A stretch of 64,000 nt of DNA from Aliikangiella maris (GTDB lineage: Bacteria; Pseudomonadota; Gammaproteobacteria; Enterobacterales; Kangiellaceae): assembly GCF_040719265.1 (NCBI RefSeq), contig NZ_JBFDAH010000013.1, positions 1-64,000 on the forward strand, written 5' to 3'. The position numbers were made by a program, and so were the translations under genes. Each line of letters begins with the position of its first letter. The first letter of the stretch is position 1. Below, one piece after another: positions 15,959 to 24,807 of the stretch. Under the pieces are notes generated by a model. The model was not told where the DNA came from, searched no databases, and saw only the letters and a program-made list of their open reading frames with translations.

Positions 15959-16888
15959 GTGGAAAGTGCCTCAAGCAAAGTGATTAATCAATTTTCTATT
16001 AATCAAGATCAAGCGGTTTATGCAGGTGTTTGTCGTGGTGCATTGGGAGAATTATTCCAAGGCCCATCGCCGTATCAAACAGATGAAATCGTTATTATCT
16101 CGTCGTTAATTTCGCAGTATTCGCGAGTTTATTTTACACCAATAAAAAATCAATTATTTTCTAAAGATGAATATCATGATTTGATTTACAACGATCCAAA
16201 TCATAAAAAAGCATTTAAGGCTGCCGAAATATTTTGCCAACTTAATAATTTACCCTTACCGATTGGCCAATGGGAATTTAGCAGCGATTTGCCTGTTTCA
16301 CGCGGCATGGCAAGTTCAACAGCAGACATAGTTGCTACTATTCGCTGTTTGCAAAATTATTATAACAAAGCATTTAATTTAGATAACTTATTAAAAGTTT
16401 TATTTGCTATAGAGCGTTCTGATAGTGTTTTTTTAAATAATCTGACGTTGTTTTGTAGTTCTCATCATAAAATTATTCAACAGTTCGGAAAGCTGCCACC
16501 TCTTTATGCATTATTTATGCATGAAGAAAATACGATTGAAACAGATGATACCAAAGAAATATTGATTAATTTTTATCAGCGTAATTTTTCACACTACACC
16601 AAGCTTTACTCAGCAATTATTCAACAATTCACCAACAGAAATTTAAAGCAGGTTTGCCAACTTTCAACTCGCAGTTCAGAGTTATCACAAGAAATTTTAC
16701 CCAAAAAACATTTTTATACCATTCATCAAAAAATGGCTGACTTTTATGCTGACGGTATTATTACCGCGCATACAGGTTCGGCAATTGGGTATTTATTTGT
16801 TGAAAAACCTCAAATTGAATCTATTGAATCGATTACCGTTTTTTTTAAAAAACTCGGTGGCAAATGTCAATTAGCGGAGATAGGCTAA
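15959..16888 (+). CDS. GHMP-family small-molecule kinase (PduX-like)
   Basis: The 309-residue protein begins with GTG after AAAGGAGAGG. The N-terminus has GVCRGALGELFQGP (residues 23-36), the pattern of PduX-type L-threonine kinases (C-x-GELxQG), and the GHMP ATP-binding motif PVSRGMASSTAD lies at 112-123. A late AHTGSAIGYLF segment fits GHMP motif 3. PduX makes O-phospho-L-threonine for cobalamin, but no cobalamin genes are here. The stop overlaps the start of a PLP enzyme of the type that can use O-phosphoserine. I infer a serine (or threonine/homoserine) kinase that supplies the PLP enzyme, a role comparable to that of SbnI in staphyloferrin B synthesis, by an unrelated fold. Confidence 0.8.
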   Translation: MESASSKVINQFSINQDQAVYAGVCRGALGELFQGPSPYQTDEIVIISSLISQYSRVYFTPIKNQLFSKDEYHDLIYNDPNHKKAFKAAEIFCQLNNLPLPIGQWEFSSDLPVSRGMASSTADIVATIRCLQNYYNKAFNLDNLLKVLFAIERSDSVFLNNLTLFCSSHHKIIQQFGKLPPLYALFMHEENTIETDDTKEILINFYQRNFSHYTKLYSAIIQQFTNRNLKQVCQLSTRSSELSQEILPKKHFYTIHQKMADFYADGIITAHTGSAIGYLFVEKPQIESIESITVFFKKLGGKCQLAEIG

Positions 16889-17895
16889 TGATTTATTCGC
16901 ATATTTCAGATGCAATTAAAACACCTCACTTAGTTAAACTGGACAATCACTTTTATGTCGCTCGCTTTGAATCTATGAAAATCTATTCAACACTTGCCGC
17001 AGTTAAGCTTTTGCTGGAACAAGGAAAAATAAAAACCAGTGATACCTTACTGGATAGTTCTAGTGGCATATATGCCTATGCACTAGCGCTTGCTTGTCAA
17101 AAATATGGATTAAAGTGCCATATTATTGCCTCAAAAACAGTTGATGAAACCTTAAAAACACAACTGGAAATGATGGGTGCAATTATTGAACCCGCCGCAT
17201 CAGCACCTAATTTGAAGCTTGATCAGGAAAACCGGGTAAAACGCATTCATGAATTATTAAACGAACGAGATGACATCCACTGGATGCAACAGTATCACGA
17301 CGATATCCACTATGAAGGCTATCGCGAATTTGCCGAGTTAATCATACAGCATTTTGATTATCCCGAAATATCGATTGTTGGTGGTGTTGGCTCTGGCTGT
17401 TCAACAGGTGCAATAGCCACCTATTTACGTGATATGGGTATGAAAGTTAATTTACATGGTATTCAACCATTTGGCAGCGTAACGTTTCAATCTGATCATT
17501 TAGAAGACCCAGGGATTATTATAGCTGGTATTGGTAGTGCTATTCACTTTAATAATGTGCGTCATCATTTATATAATTATATTCATTGGATTTCATTTGA
17601 TTACAGCGCGATTGGCGCAATTAATCTACTCAAACAACATGGTATTTTTGCTGGCTTATCTTCTGGATCAGGTTACACCGTAGGCAAATGGCTAAATCAA
17701 AATAGTAATACTCCCTGTCTTTTTATTGCCGCCGACACAGGACATCGTTACACCAAACCAGTGTTTCAGGATTTTGCAAATGAACAAGTTGACCTCAATG
17801 AGCCATTAGCGCCGACGTTAATTCATTCAATCAAACAATTAAAACTCCCATGGAGTTATATGCCTTGGCAAGAGCAATTTCATAAGATTGCATAA
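16888..17895 (+). CDS. SbnA/cysteine-synthase-like PLP enzyme
   Basis: The 335-residue protein is a fold-type II PLP enzyme. Lys31 in the MKIYS motif is the probable Schiff-base lysine, DSSSGIYA (56-63) stands where cysteine synthases have TSGNTG, and GVGSGCSTGA (166-175) is the phosphate-binding loop. Start at 16888 overlaps the kinase stop (TAATG) with a GGAG upstream, so translation is coupled. Relatives such as SbnA and cysteine synthases replace the beta substituent of O-phospho- or O-acetyl-serine. With the kinase just upstream I infer beta-replacement of a phosphorylated amino acid by an amino nucleophile, giving a diaminopropionate-type unit. The non-standard loop suggests a different substrate from SbnA. 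No SbnB-type ornithine cyclodeaminase is present. Confidence 0.8.
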   Translation: MIYSHISDAIKTPHLVKLDNHFYVARFESMKIYSTLAAVKLLLEQGKIKTSDTLLDSSSGIYAYALALACQKYGLKCHIIASKTVDETLKTQLEMMGAIIEPAASAPNLKLDQENRVKRIHELLNERDDIHWMQQYHDDIHYEGYREFAELIIQHFDYPEISIVGGVGSGCSTGAIATYLRDMGMKVNLHGIQPFGSVTFQSDHLEDPGIIIAGIGSAIHFNNVRHHLYNYIHWISFDYSAIGAINLLKQHGIFAGLSSGSGYTVGKWLNQNSNTPCLFIAADTGHRYTKPVFQDFANEQVDLNEPLAPTLIHSIKQLKLPWSYMPWQEQFHKIA

Positions 17896-17919
17896 GTTTA
17901 TTTTTCAGGAATAATTTTA

Positions 17920-19179
17920 ATGAATACCCACAACTCATTACAAACACCAACAGCAGCTAATCAGCGGATTTTATCACTCGACATTATTCGCGGAATTTGT
18001 TTATGTGGCATTTTGTTTGCCAACTTGATGAGTTTTACTGGGTTTTATTCACTAAATTTATTGCAAATTACTCAATTACCCTGGCAAGACAGAACCACAT
18101 TATTTTTTATCGACTGGTTAATTGAAGGTAAATTTTACGCAATGTTTTCAATATTGTTTGGTATTGGTTTTGCCGTTCAATGGCATCGTTTTTTGCCTCA
18201 ACAACAGCAGTTTAAAAACTATTGGTTGCGGCGTATGAGTATTTTATTAATTATTGGCGTGATGCACCTTTGTTTTATATGGCATGGTGACATTTTAACG
18301 TTATATAGTTTATTGGGTTTTGCTCTACTTTACTTTGCCAATCTATCGCAATCCAGGCTATTAAAAATTATTTTATTGTTATTCATGTTGCCGATACTGA
18401 TTCACTGGGTATTAGTTATCAGCGCCCAGCATAGCTTTTGGTCGAGTTTAAGTGTCATTAGTCAGGCAGTAAAAGTTTTTTGGGGCTATGCAGATGTCAG
18501 CTTATTACAAATGCGTACTTCATCGAATCCGACTGATGTTTTTTATGCCAATTTATTAAGCGTCATCCCGCGCCCAATGAGCTATCTACAAACTGGTAGA
18601 ATTCCCGAAGTTTTTGCCTATTTTTTAACTGGCCTATTTTTAGCAAGGCAGTATCTTTTAACAGAAAACGCTCCAACCAATAGAACTATTAATTTGCCTA
18701 TATTATCCGGGCTATTATTACTGGGGCTTATTTTAAGTTTGATTTACGCTTATATTAAAGCGGTAACAGGTACACCATTTGCGACTAACCTAATCGGTTT
18801 TTTTCAGGGGGTCTGTTATCATGTTGGCGCAATTTTATTGGCACTGGCGTTTATGGGATTTCTATTTACAATAAAAATACCCAACAAAATACTCACCAAA
18901 TTTGCGCTCCTTGGCCGATGTTCATTAACCGTTTATTTAATGCAAACGAGTGTTTGTGTGTTCATTTTTTATGGTTATGGATTTGCTTTAATGGGAAAAG
19001 TGGCATTTAGTAGCATCTTAGCCTTTGCTTTAATGATATTGATTGTTCAATATTATTTTTGCAAAGTTTGGTTAAATTATTTTTCGCAAGGACCTATGGA
19101 GTTTATCTGGCGAAAACTTGCTTATTTAACGTTTAATAATACTCGCTATTGTGCAGAAAAAATAAGAAGACCATCCTAA
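17920..19179 (+). CDS. DUF418 (YeiB-like) membrane protein
   Basis: The 419-residue protein starts with a cytosolic N-terminus and RILSLDIIRGICLCGILFAN, the DUF418-type entry motif, followed by about ten transmembrane segments and a conserved C-terminal half (LGRCSLTVYLMQTSVC, then WLNYFSQGPMEFIWR). An AGGAA ribosome binding site precedes the ATG, 24 bp after the PLP enzyme gene, so it is in the same operon. DUF418 proteins are related to acyltransferase-like membrane proteins and have been suggested to be transporters; the function is not established. Being in the operon it might take part in export or in acylation of the metallophore. Confidence 0.85.
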   Translation: MNTHNSLQTPTAANQRILSLDIIRGICLCGILFANLMSFTGFYSLNLLQITQLPWQDRTTLFFIDWLIEGKFYAMFSILFGIGFAVQWHRFLPQQQQFKNYWLRRMSILLIIGVMHLCFIWHGDILTLYSLLGFALLYFANLSQSRLLKIILLLFMLPILIHWVLVISAQHSFWSSLSVISQAVKVFWGYADVSLLQMRTSSNPTDVFYANLLSVIPRPMSYLQTGRIPEVFAYFLTGLFLARQYLLTENAPTNRTINLPILSGLLLLGLILSLIYAYIKAVTGTPFATNLIGFFQGVCYHVGAILLALAFMGFLFTIKIPNKILTKFALLGRCSLTVYLMQTSVCVFIFYGYGFALMGKVAFSSILAFALMILIVQYYFCKVWLNYFSQGPMEFIWRKLAYLTFNNTRYCAEKIRRPS

Positions 19180-19214
19180 ACAGTAAATCCAATGCGTCAT
19201 ACAAACACGCCGAG

Positions 19215-19690
19215 TCACCGTGCCCGATAAATCTCGACCAACTTATCAGTACAACTCAGCGTGTCATCAGTATAGTAAATATTTCGATACATCACCCAAG
19301 GCCCGGATTCCAGTTTGCATTCTTGGTAACCTTTTTTATCAACTAGATAATAACTGACGGTGTAGGTAGCAATCATTGGAAAAAAGAATAGTAATATCAA
19401 ACTGGCAATAATACTTTTATAAAATAATGATTCGCCGAATTGAGTATATTTTTACCAAAAATTGACTCTACCCATCCACGGATTACGAAAACTAGACAAC
19501 CAAGACCGCAACCTAGTCCGTACATACTGCCCCTTTCAAAAATTACCAAAGCACTGGCTGATTGCGTATGTTTGATTATCTCCCAGATAGTAGAAAAGAA
19601 CCCCAAAAAAGCTGTCAAAGCAAACACAGTAAAAAAACCTACTCCACATAATTTAAATGCCAAAGTAGGTTGATGTGCTTCTGTTTTCAT
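19215..19690 (-). pseudogene. Small membrane protein (DUF1240-like) with a frameshift
   Basis: From ATG at 19690 a frame of 97 codons encodes two membrane segments (residues about 10-35 and 50-72) and ends at 19397. The natural continuation is in another frame: from about 19440 that frame reads FGESLFYKSIIASLILLFF and runs to the stop at 19215 through SYYLVDKKGYQECKLESGP and VMYRNIYY. A one-base indel near 19436-19450 (close to an A-run) would join them into about 158 residues with a third membrane segment and a Cys-containing periplasmic tail, the plan of DUF1240-type small membrane proteins. It may be a real mutation or a sequencing error. It lies right after another decayed gene, perhaps as its former partner. 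Confidence 0.5.
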
Positions 19691-19704
19691 GAAAACACTA
19701 CCTA

Positions 19705-20455
19705 TTAAAAAAGTCGCTTCAATCGATATTTAGCGATGTTAATCACTCTGTTTTTAGTAACATCAATCATTCCAATTAACAGTTCACCGGCCAAACTATA
19801 AGTATTAAGCTTAATTTGATACATGTTTTTTTCGAGATATGTAATCACTTTTTCTAATTCACTGATCACTTTATCTGTGACTCTATATTTTTGGTCTAAG
19901 CGATTAAGCTCCCAAGTAGCTAGTATGCCAACAAAAACAACAGCCAAAGTACCAATTAGCCGAATATGTGTACTTTGATCGGTAAGCACATGATTAGCAA
20001 TATGATAAGCCGAGATCAAGATAACGCTGACAACACCACCAATTTTGGCCGCTTTGGTAGCGCCTAATTTACCAAGACCCATACTAATCACCTTGGGATT
20101 GCCAATACCATAACGCAGACTGGTTAGAATTTTGCGTAAACCCGATCTTCCTTTTAATATAATATGAGGTTTACCACCATAATATTTAATGTAAGCTCAG
20201 GTACCAACGCCGCCTAAGTCGCCAACCAGTTTGGCAGCAAGCAGCGCATCATCGGCTGAGGCATGGTAAGTCACGCCAACATTAACCTTTTCTTTAATTT
20301 TTTTGCCAATTTTCCCGAATTTTTTCTTGCGAGGCAGGTAGTACCGCTTTAATGACGTTTTCCATTTCTTCGAAAGAGATTACATAGATTTCGTGTTGGG
20401 TTTGCCTGCCAAGTGCCAGGCGACTTAGTGAAGAGAGTTCATCATGAGTAAGCAT
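19705..20455 (-). pseudogene. Decayed gene, possible former effector with two membrane helices
   Basis: An ATG at 20455 behind AAGGAAAT opens a frame (MLTHDELSSLSRLALGRQTQ...) that stops after 52 codons. A one-base shift in the A-run near 20320 restores a frame (GKIGKKIKEKVNVGVTYHAS...LVGDLGGVGT) to a TGA at 20197-20199. The same frame then reads on without a stop from AYIKYYGGKPHIILKGRSGL to 19705. The distal part has a hairpin of two transmembrane helices (GGVVSVILISAYHIA and IGTLAVVFVGILATW) and a C-terminal coiled helix. The YGGKPHIILKG region reminds me of proteins tied to PAAR/type VI effectors, but this is recollection, not a search. Two lesions make this a pseudogene. Confidence 0.5.
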
Positions 20456-20798
20456 ATTGGTTATTTCCTTTTTCCTTGTACATCAGTCCCATTAAGAGCC
20501 TGAATGATAAATACTATCAATGACATTGCTGCTATCAACCATATCGAGACACCATCAGTTTCACGAGAAATCAAGGCACTTGGATACTTATTGTTCGACT
20601 AAATGTGACAAATTCGACTTAAAATTGTTGAAACGCGAGGTTACAAATAATGAATCTGTCACAAACCGCTGTTTTTCACTAATTTCGTTAATAATTGAGT
20701 TAACGGTTTTTAAACATCATTCTCTATTTGGGAGATTTCACAGAAAACAGTATAATTGCAGCCGACATTGATTAAAAAATGAAAGCTAAATCAAGACT
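20456..20798. other. Intergenic region, no gene seen
   Basis: About 340 bp. A short plus-strand open frame (20520-20771) has no ribosome binding site, no family resemblance and an atypical composition, so I do not call it. The region should contain the promoter of the acyltransferase gene. Confidence 0.4.
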
Positions 20799-21698
20799 AT
20801 GTTGTACAAATTACTGCCAGCTCAGCTCAATGGGGCAATTACTCTGCTACTTTACACGCTTAATACCTTTTTTTGGTTCGTACCAATCTTAGTATTTGCC
20901 ATTATTAAGCTGTTATTACCTATTAAGCCAATAACCACCCTGTGTAATTATTTTCTTAATCTGGTCGCCTCTAGCTGGATCAGCGTTAATTCTGCGGTTA
21001 ACTGGCTAACCAAGCCAATTAGCTGGCAGGTGAGTTTGCCCGATAACTTATCGACTAAGGACTGGTACCTGGTGGTAGCCAATCATCAAAGCTGGGTTGA
21101 TATTTTAGTATTACAGCAAGTTTTAAATCGTAAAATTCCATTTTTAAAGTTTTTTTTAAAGCAAGAACTGTTTTGGATTCCAGTATTAGGAATTTGTTGG
21201 TGGGCGCTAGACTTTCCTTTTATGAAGCGTTATTCAAAATCTTATTTAAAGAAAAATCCGCATAAAAAAGGTGAGGATTTTAAGACTACACAAAAAGCCT
21301 GTGAAAAGTTTAAAAATATTCCCATTTCAATCATGAACTTTACTGAAGGCTCACGTTTTACACCGGCGAAAAAACAGCGCCAGAATTCACCCTATCAGCA
21401 TTTACTCAAGCCAAAATCAGGTGGTATTGGTTATGTTTTAACGCTAATGGGTGATGAAATTCAGCATGTTTTAAATGTCACAATCAATTATCCTAATAAT
21501 CAACAATTTAGTTTTTGGGATTTTTTATGTGGACGAATTTTACATATTCAGTTTCACGCAGAATTAATCGAAGTCCCCGAATCAGTCAAAGGTGACTTTA
21601 TTAATAGCCCCGAAATCCGCAAAGCCACTCAGCAGTGGCTCAATAGCATCTGGGAGAAAAAGGACCAGGCACTTTCCCAAAACTCGGCAACTCACTGA
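20799..21698 (+). CDS. yihG: YihG-type lysophospholipid acyltransferase
   Basis: The 299-residue membrane acyltransferase matches YihG: hydrophobic N-terminus, NHQSWVD catalytic H-x4-D box, the KFFLKQELFWIPVLG segment, WALDFPFMKRYSKSYL, NFTEGSRFT substrate motif, and LLKPKSGGIG. YihG acylates lysophosphatidic acid in phospholipid synthesis, favouring certain fatty acids. Length matches the family (about 310). It is transcribed alone and convergent with the SirB2 gene, leaving only 43 bp between stops. Confidence 0.92.
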   Translation: MLYKLLPAQLNGAITLLLYTLNTFFWFVPILVFAIIKLLLPIKPITTLCNYFLNLVASSWISVNSAVNWLTKPISWQVSLPDNLSTKDWYLVVANHQSWVDILVLQQVLNRKIPFLKFFLKQELFWIPVLGICWWALDFPFMKRYSKSYLKKNPHKKGEDFKTTQKACEKFKNIPISIMNFTEGSRFTPAKKQRQNSPYQHLLKPKSGGIGYVLTLMGDEIQHVLNVTINYPNNQQFSFWDFLCGRILHIQFHAELIEVPESVKGDFINSPEIRKATQQWLNSIWEKKDQALSQNSATH

Positions 21699-21741
21699 TA
21701 ATAATCAATAACTGAAATTTAGATATTCAACTAAACTTCAG

Positions 21742-22125
21742 TTACATTATCATAATTTCCGGTCGATACATGGCAACTGCAAAAATACATAAAATTGCGA
21801 CTATCGAAGTTAACAATGCAATCATTCTGGCCGATTTTGTTTTACCGCGTTTCAATGCAAACATACCCAATACAATATAAACAACCAGCAAAAATATTTT
21901 TGTTGATAGCCAGCTCACTTGAAACGGATTGACTTGAGAGACTACCAGCATATAAATAGCTGCGCTTAATAAAACGGTATCGATAATATGCGGTAATATT
22001 TTGGTTAGTTTGGCATGAAGTAAGGGACTTTCACGCCACATCCAAAAGCCTCGCAATAAAAATCCGACCAAAGAAATCGAAGCTGCCGACATATGGATAT
22101 GTTTTGCCATTAAGTAGTATTCCAT
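21742..22125 (-). CDS. SirB2-family membrane protein
   Basis: The 127-residue protein has four transmembrane segments and matches SirB2 (invasion gene expression upregulator) family: KHIHMSAASISLVGFLLRGFW, LLHAKLTKILPHIIDT, LSTKIFLLVVYIVLG, AYR/MYRP near the end. Despite the name the biochemical role is unknown. Its start overlaps the end of the yigZ gene by 16 bp, so the two are co-transcribed. The family often accompanies housekeeping genes in marine gammaproteobacteria. Confidence 0.88.
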   Translation of the reverse strand: MEYYLMAKHIHMSAASISLVGFLLRGFWMWRESPLLHAKLTKILPHIIDTVLLSAAIYMLVVSQVNPFQVSWLSTKIFLLVVYIVLGMFALKRGKTKSARMIALLTSIVAILCIFAVAMYRPEIMIM

Positions 22126-22718
22126 GTAATTTGACCTTTTAGTTTATTTTTTATTGTTGTTTTAAATTGCGTCACTTCTTCGCTGGCGATGTCAAATGAA
22201 ATGCCAATTTGCGTATCAAATTGTTGCTGTAAATTTTCAATTTGATACTGTTTTAGTAAGTGTTCACAATCTTTAAGCTGTCCATAATCAATCAGAAAAC
22301 TCAGCGTTTGATAGTTTACTTTTTGCGTCACACTTAGCGCTTCAAGCGCTAGTTTTACGCCGCCACCATACGCTCGAGTTAGTCCCCCTGTCCCCAATTT
22401 GGTCCCACCGTAGTAGCGAGTGCAAACGGCTATAATGTCACCGATACCAGAATATTGTAAAACGGTGAGCATTGGCTTTCCTGCTGTTCCAGATGGTTCT
22501 CCATCATCGCTACACCCCATTAAGGTGGTTGATGATGGATTACCAACAATATAAGCCCAGCAATGATGAGTCGCATCAGCATAAGTCTGGTTTAAATGTC
22601 GAATAAATGCTTTTGCCTCGTCAACCGATGAAACGGGTTTTATTCGCGTGATAAACTGACTGTTTTTTATCACTTCTTCAACGTCAATTGATTGTGCTGG
22701 CACTAAGTATCCGGTCAT
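22110..22718 (-). CDS. yigZ: YigZ/IMPACT family protein
   Basis: The 202-residue protein matches YigZ: MTGYLVPAQSIDVEEVIKNS at the N-terminus (Escherichia coli starts MESWLIPA), SQFITRIKPV, DATHHCWAY, the signature SDDGEPSGTAGKPML, RYYGGTKLGTGGLTRAYGGG and the C-terminal ferredoxin-like domain. I chose the ATG at 22718 for this alignment; a TTG 33 bp upstream would add a non-conserved N-terminus. The IMPACT family is linked to translation control in eukaryotes; the bacterial role is not settled. Two-domain length is normal. Confidence 0.93.
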   Translation of the reverse strand: MTGYLVPAQSIDVEEVIKNSQFITRIKPVSSVDEAKAFIRHLNQTYADATHHCWAYIVGNPSSTTLMGCSDDGEPSGTAGKPMLTVLQYSGIGDIIAVCTRYYGGTKLGTGGLTRAYGGGVKLALEALSVTQKVNYQTLSFLIDYGQLKDCEHLLKQYQIENLQQQFDTQIGISFDIASEEVTQFKTTIKNKLKGQITWNTT

Positions 22719-22801
22719 AAAATTGTTTTTACTGACTTTAAGGGCGAGCAACCACCGCCCTTATTTATATTGTCTATATTGTCGTGTGGTAATCTTTAAT
22801 A

Positions 22802-24124
22802 CTAGTATTTTGCAAAAGCATCACGAGTTAAATTAATCACTTTATCAGGTGTCACGACAATGTTGTCTTCAATACGAATACCGCCAAATGGTTTCATTAC
22901 ATTGATTTTTTCCCAGTTAAAAGCCTTTTTATGTTCACCTTGATACTGTTCAGCCAATAGTGATTCAATAAAATATAAACCCGGCTCAATGGTAAAAGCC
23001 ATACCGGCTTCCATATGGCGAGTACATCGCAAAAATGGGTGAGCGGCGGGAGGCGGATTTAGCTGGCCTGTCTCATTCAAGAACTGTCCACCAATATCAT
23101 GCACCTGCAAACCGATTAAATGACCTAAACCATGTGGGAAAAAAGTTGCCGTAACACCGCTTTCCACCATTGCTTCAGGGGACATGTCGACATAACCAAA
23201 TTGCTGAATTATTTTGGCAATTTCAAGATGCGTATTGACATGTAGGTCAAGATACTTTTGTCCAACCTGAATTGACTCAATACAGTTAAGCTGTATTTTT
23301 TCCATTGCAGCAATCAAATCAGCAAACTCATTATTTTCTAGCGCATAGGTTCGGGTAATATCTGAGTGATAGCCATTAACACTGGCGCCAGCGTCAATTA
23401 AAAAGGAACGACTTTGTTGAGGTGCTTGAGCTTCGCAATCAGTATAGTGCAATACTGCACTGTTTTGATTAAGTGCCACAATATTGCTATAAGGCATTTG
23501 GTGCTCAAGCATACCGGTAGCTTCAACATAGGCTAAATGAATTTGTTGCTCACTTTTGCCTGCTCGAAATGCGGTTTCAGCAGCCTGATGGGCAACCACC
23601 GCTCTTTCATTGGCCAGTTGTAAACAGCCAATTTCGTATTCACTTTTATAGGCCCGCTGCCAAAACATTGCGTTTAGTAATTGTTCCGGATTAATTTTGG
23701 CTTGAGTCAACTGATTGGTTAGCGATGTTGCCTGACCGAGAATAGCAACCTTATCAGAATCTAATGGAAAATATTGACTGACAATATTTTTATCTGCCAC
23801 AACTTGAATATTAAAATGCTCAGGCCAAATGCCCGCCGGATCTGAAGCGACTTTATGCCAATAATCGACGGGTTGATAATAAACCAAAGTCGGTTTGTCA
23901 TTCAGTCCAATAATTAAATAGCTGAAAGCCAGTTCGGTTAAAGGTAAATATGTGCGAAAGAAAAAACTCGATTTAAAAGGATAGTCCATGTCGTCAAGAT
24001 AGATACGAATGGGCTCACCTGAAGGAATGACGAGATACTCGAGATCATTTTGCTGCATGAGTAAGCGGTGGCGCGCGAGTAAATCTGTCAGGTGATCGGC
24101 ATATAGAGAAGTTAAGTTTAACAC
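22802..24124 (-). CDS. pepQ: Xaa-Pro dipeptidase PepQ
   Basis: The 440-residue protein is a PepQ prolidase (M24): N-terminal creatinase-like domain (LYADHLTDLLARHRLLM, SFFFRTYLPLTE), then the pita-bread domain with all five metal ligands visible: Asp in SFLIDAGASVNG, Asp in SDITRTY, His in HGLGHLIGLQVHDIG, Glu in TIEPGLYFI, Glu in GIRIEDNIVV. It hydrolyses Xaa-Pro dipeptides with Mn(II) in the cytosol. Length matches the Escherichia coli enzyme (443). It is the gene before yigZ in a common gammaproteobacterial order. Confidence 0.96.
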   Translation of the reverse strand: MLNLTSLYADHLTDLLARHRLLMQQNDLEYLVIPSGEPIRIYLDDMDYPFKSSFFFRTYLPLTELAFSYLIIGLNDKPTLVYYQPVDYWHKVASDPAGIWPEHFNIQVVADKNIVSQYFPLDSDKVAILGQATSLTNQLTQAKINPEQLLNAMFWQRAYKSEYEIGCLQLANERAVVAHQAAETAFRAGKSEQQIHLAYVEATGMLEHQMPYSNIVALNQNSAVLHYTDCEAQAPQQSRSFLIDAGASVNGYHSDITRTYALENNEFADLIAAMEKIQLNCIESIQVGQKYLDLHVNTHLEIAKIIQQFGYVDMSPEAMVESGVTATFFPHGLGHLIGLQVHDIGGQFLNETGQLNPPPAAHPFLRCTRHMEAGMAFTIEPGLYFIESLLAEQYQGEHKKAFNWEKINVMKPFGGIRIEDNIVVTPDKVINLTRDAFAKY

Positions 24125-24267
24125 CAGTAAAACTCCGTGAAATTCATTAAATATTGAAAGATGTTTTTCTATTTTTTTCTTGGTTTTATCTCAAAATCGT
24201 GTTTTTTTATTCAGTTTACTCGACCCACTCAACTCAACACAATCATAAATATTGCCTGCTAATTGCA

Positions 24268-24807
24268 TTATTTTGGTAATCGACTAAGTTGTTGACGTTT
24301 AGTAACGGCTAGCTGATTAATTTTATGTTCAAGTTCTGGCGCCCAGCCAAGCATAAAATAGATTTCAGCCATAAGAAACAATGGACCTATAAACAATTGA
24401 TTTAGATCATCAATAAATGCAGGTTTTGCTTTTTCATACCGATGACCGATAAACTGAAAGATCCACCCCACAATAAACAATCCAAGCGCGATCTGCCAGT
24501 CAATCTCGGCAAAAGCGGAAACTTCCAGTAAATCAACCAGCACTATTATTAAACCAATAAATAAAATCATGCCGCAAGCTAAAACCAGTTTTAGCCAAGC
24601 ATAGTAAAGTGTCACCACTAAAAACAACAAATGAGTCAATGAAAAGTGCCATTGAATGTTAAAAATAGTTATCTGCCATTGAAATTGCGACAAAAATACA
24701 GCAGTTGATAAAATAATCAGAGGAATACCCACAAAGTGAGTCTTTAGATTAACCGGATTAAAATGGACAGACTTGTAGGTTGATAATTGTTCGATTAAAT
24801 TTTTCAT
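24268..24807 (-). CDS. Mpo1/DUF962-family membrane protein
   Basis: The 179-residue protein matches the Mpo1 (YGL010w, DUF962) family: YKSVHFNPVNLKTHFVGIPLIILS at the start with conserved His, several membrane segments, WIFQFIGHRYEKAKPAFIDDL with the GH and the K/P motif, and LFIGPLFLMAE. The yeast member is an Fe-dependent dioxygenase that alpha-oxidises 2-hydroxy fatty acids; bacterial members are uncharacterised. The ATG at 24807 is chosen because family members begin a few residues before YxxxHxNxxN; an upstream start at 24846 is possible. It stands alone between pepQ and fadBA. Confidence 0.88.
   Translation of the reverse strand: MKNLIEQLSTYKSVHFNPVNLKTHFVGIPLIILSTAVFLSQFQWQITIFNIQWHFSLTHLLFLVVTLYYAWLKLVLACGMILFIGLIIVLVDLLEVSAFAEIDWQIALGLFIVGWIFQFIGHRYEKAKPAFIDDLNQLFIGPLFLMAEIYFMLGWAPELEHKINQLAVTKRQQLSRLPK

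Noticed and set aside
15959..17895. Cobalamin pathway reading of the PduX-like kinase
   Set aside because: No cob/cbi gene is present, the partner PLP enzyme is not CobD-like, and receptors, MFS and zinc-type operator point elsewhere.
19440..19673. Plus-strand ORF of 77 codons
   Set aside because: Shadow of the frameshifted membrane protein gene on the minus strand.
20520..20771. Plus-strand 83-codon ORF
   Set aside because: No ribosome binding site, no recognisable domain, and it occupies the promoter region of the acyltransferase gene.
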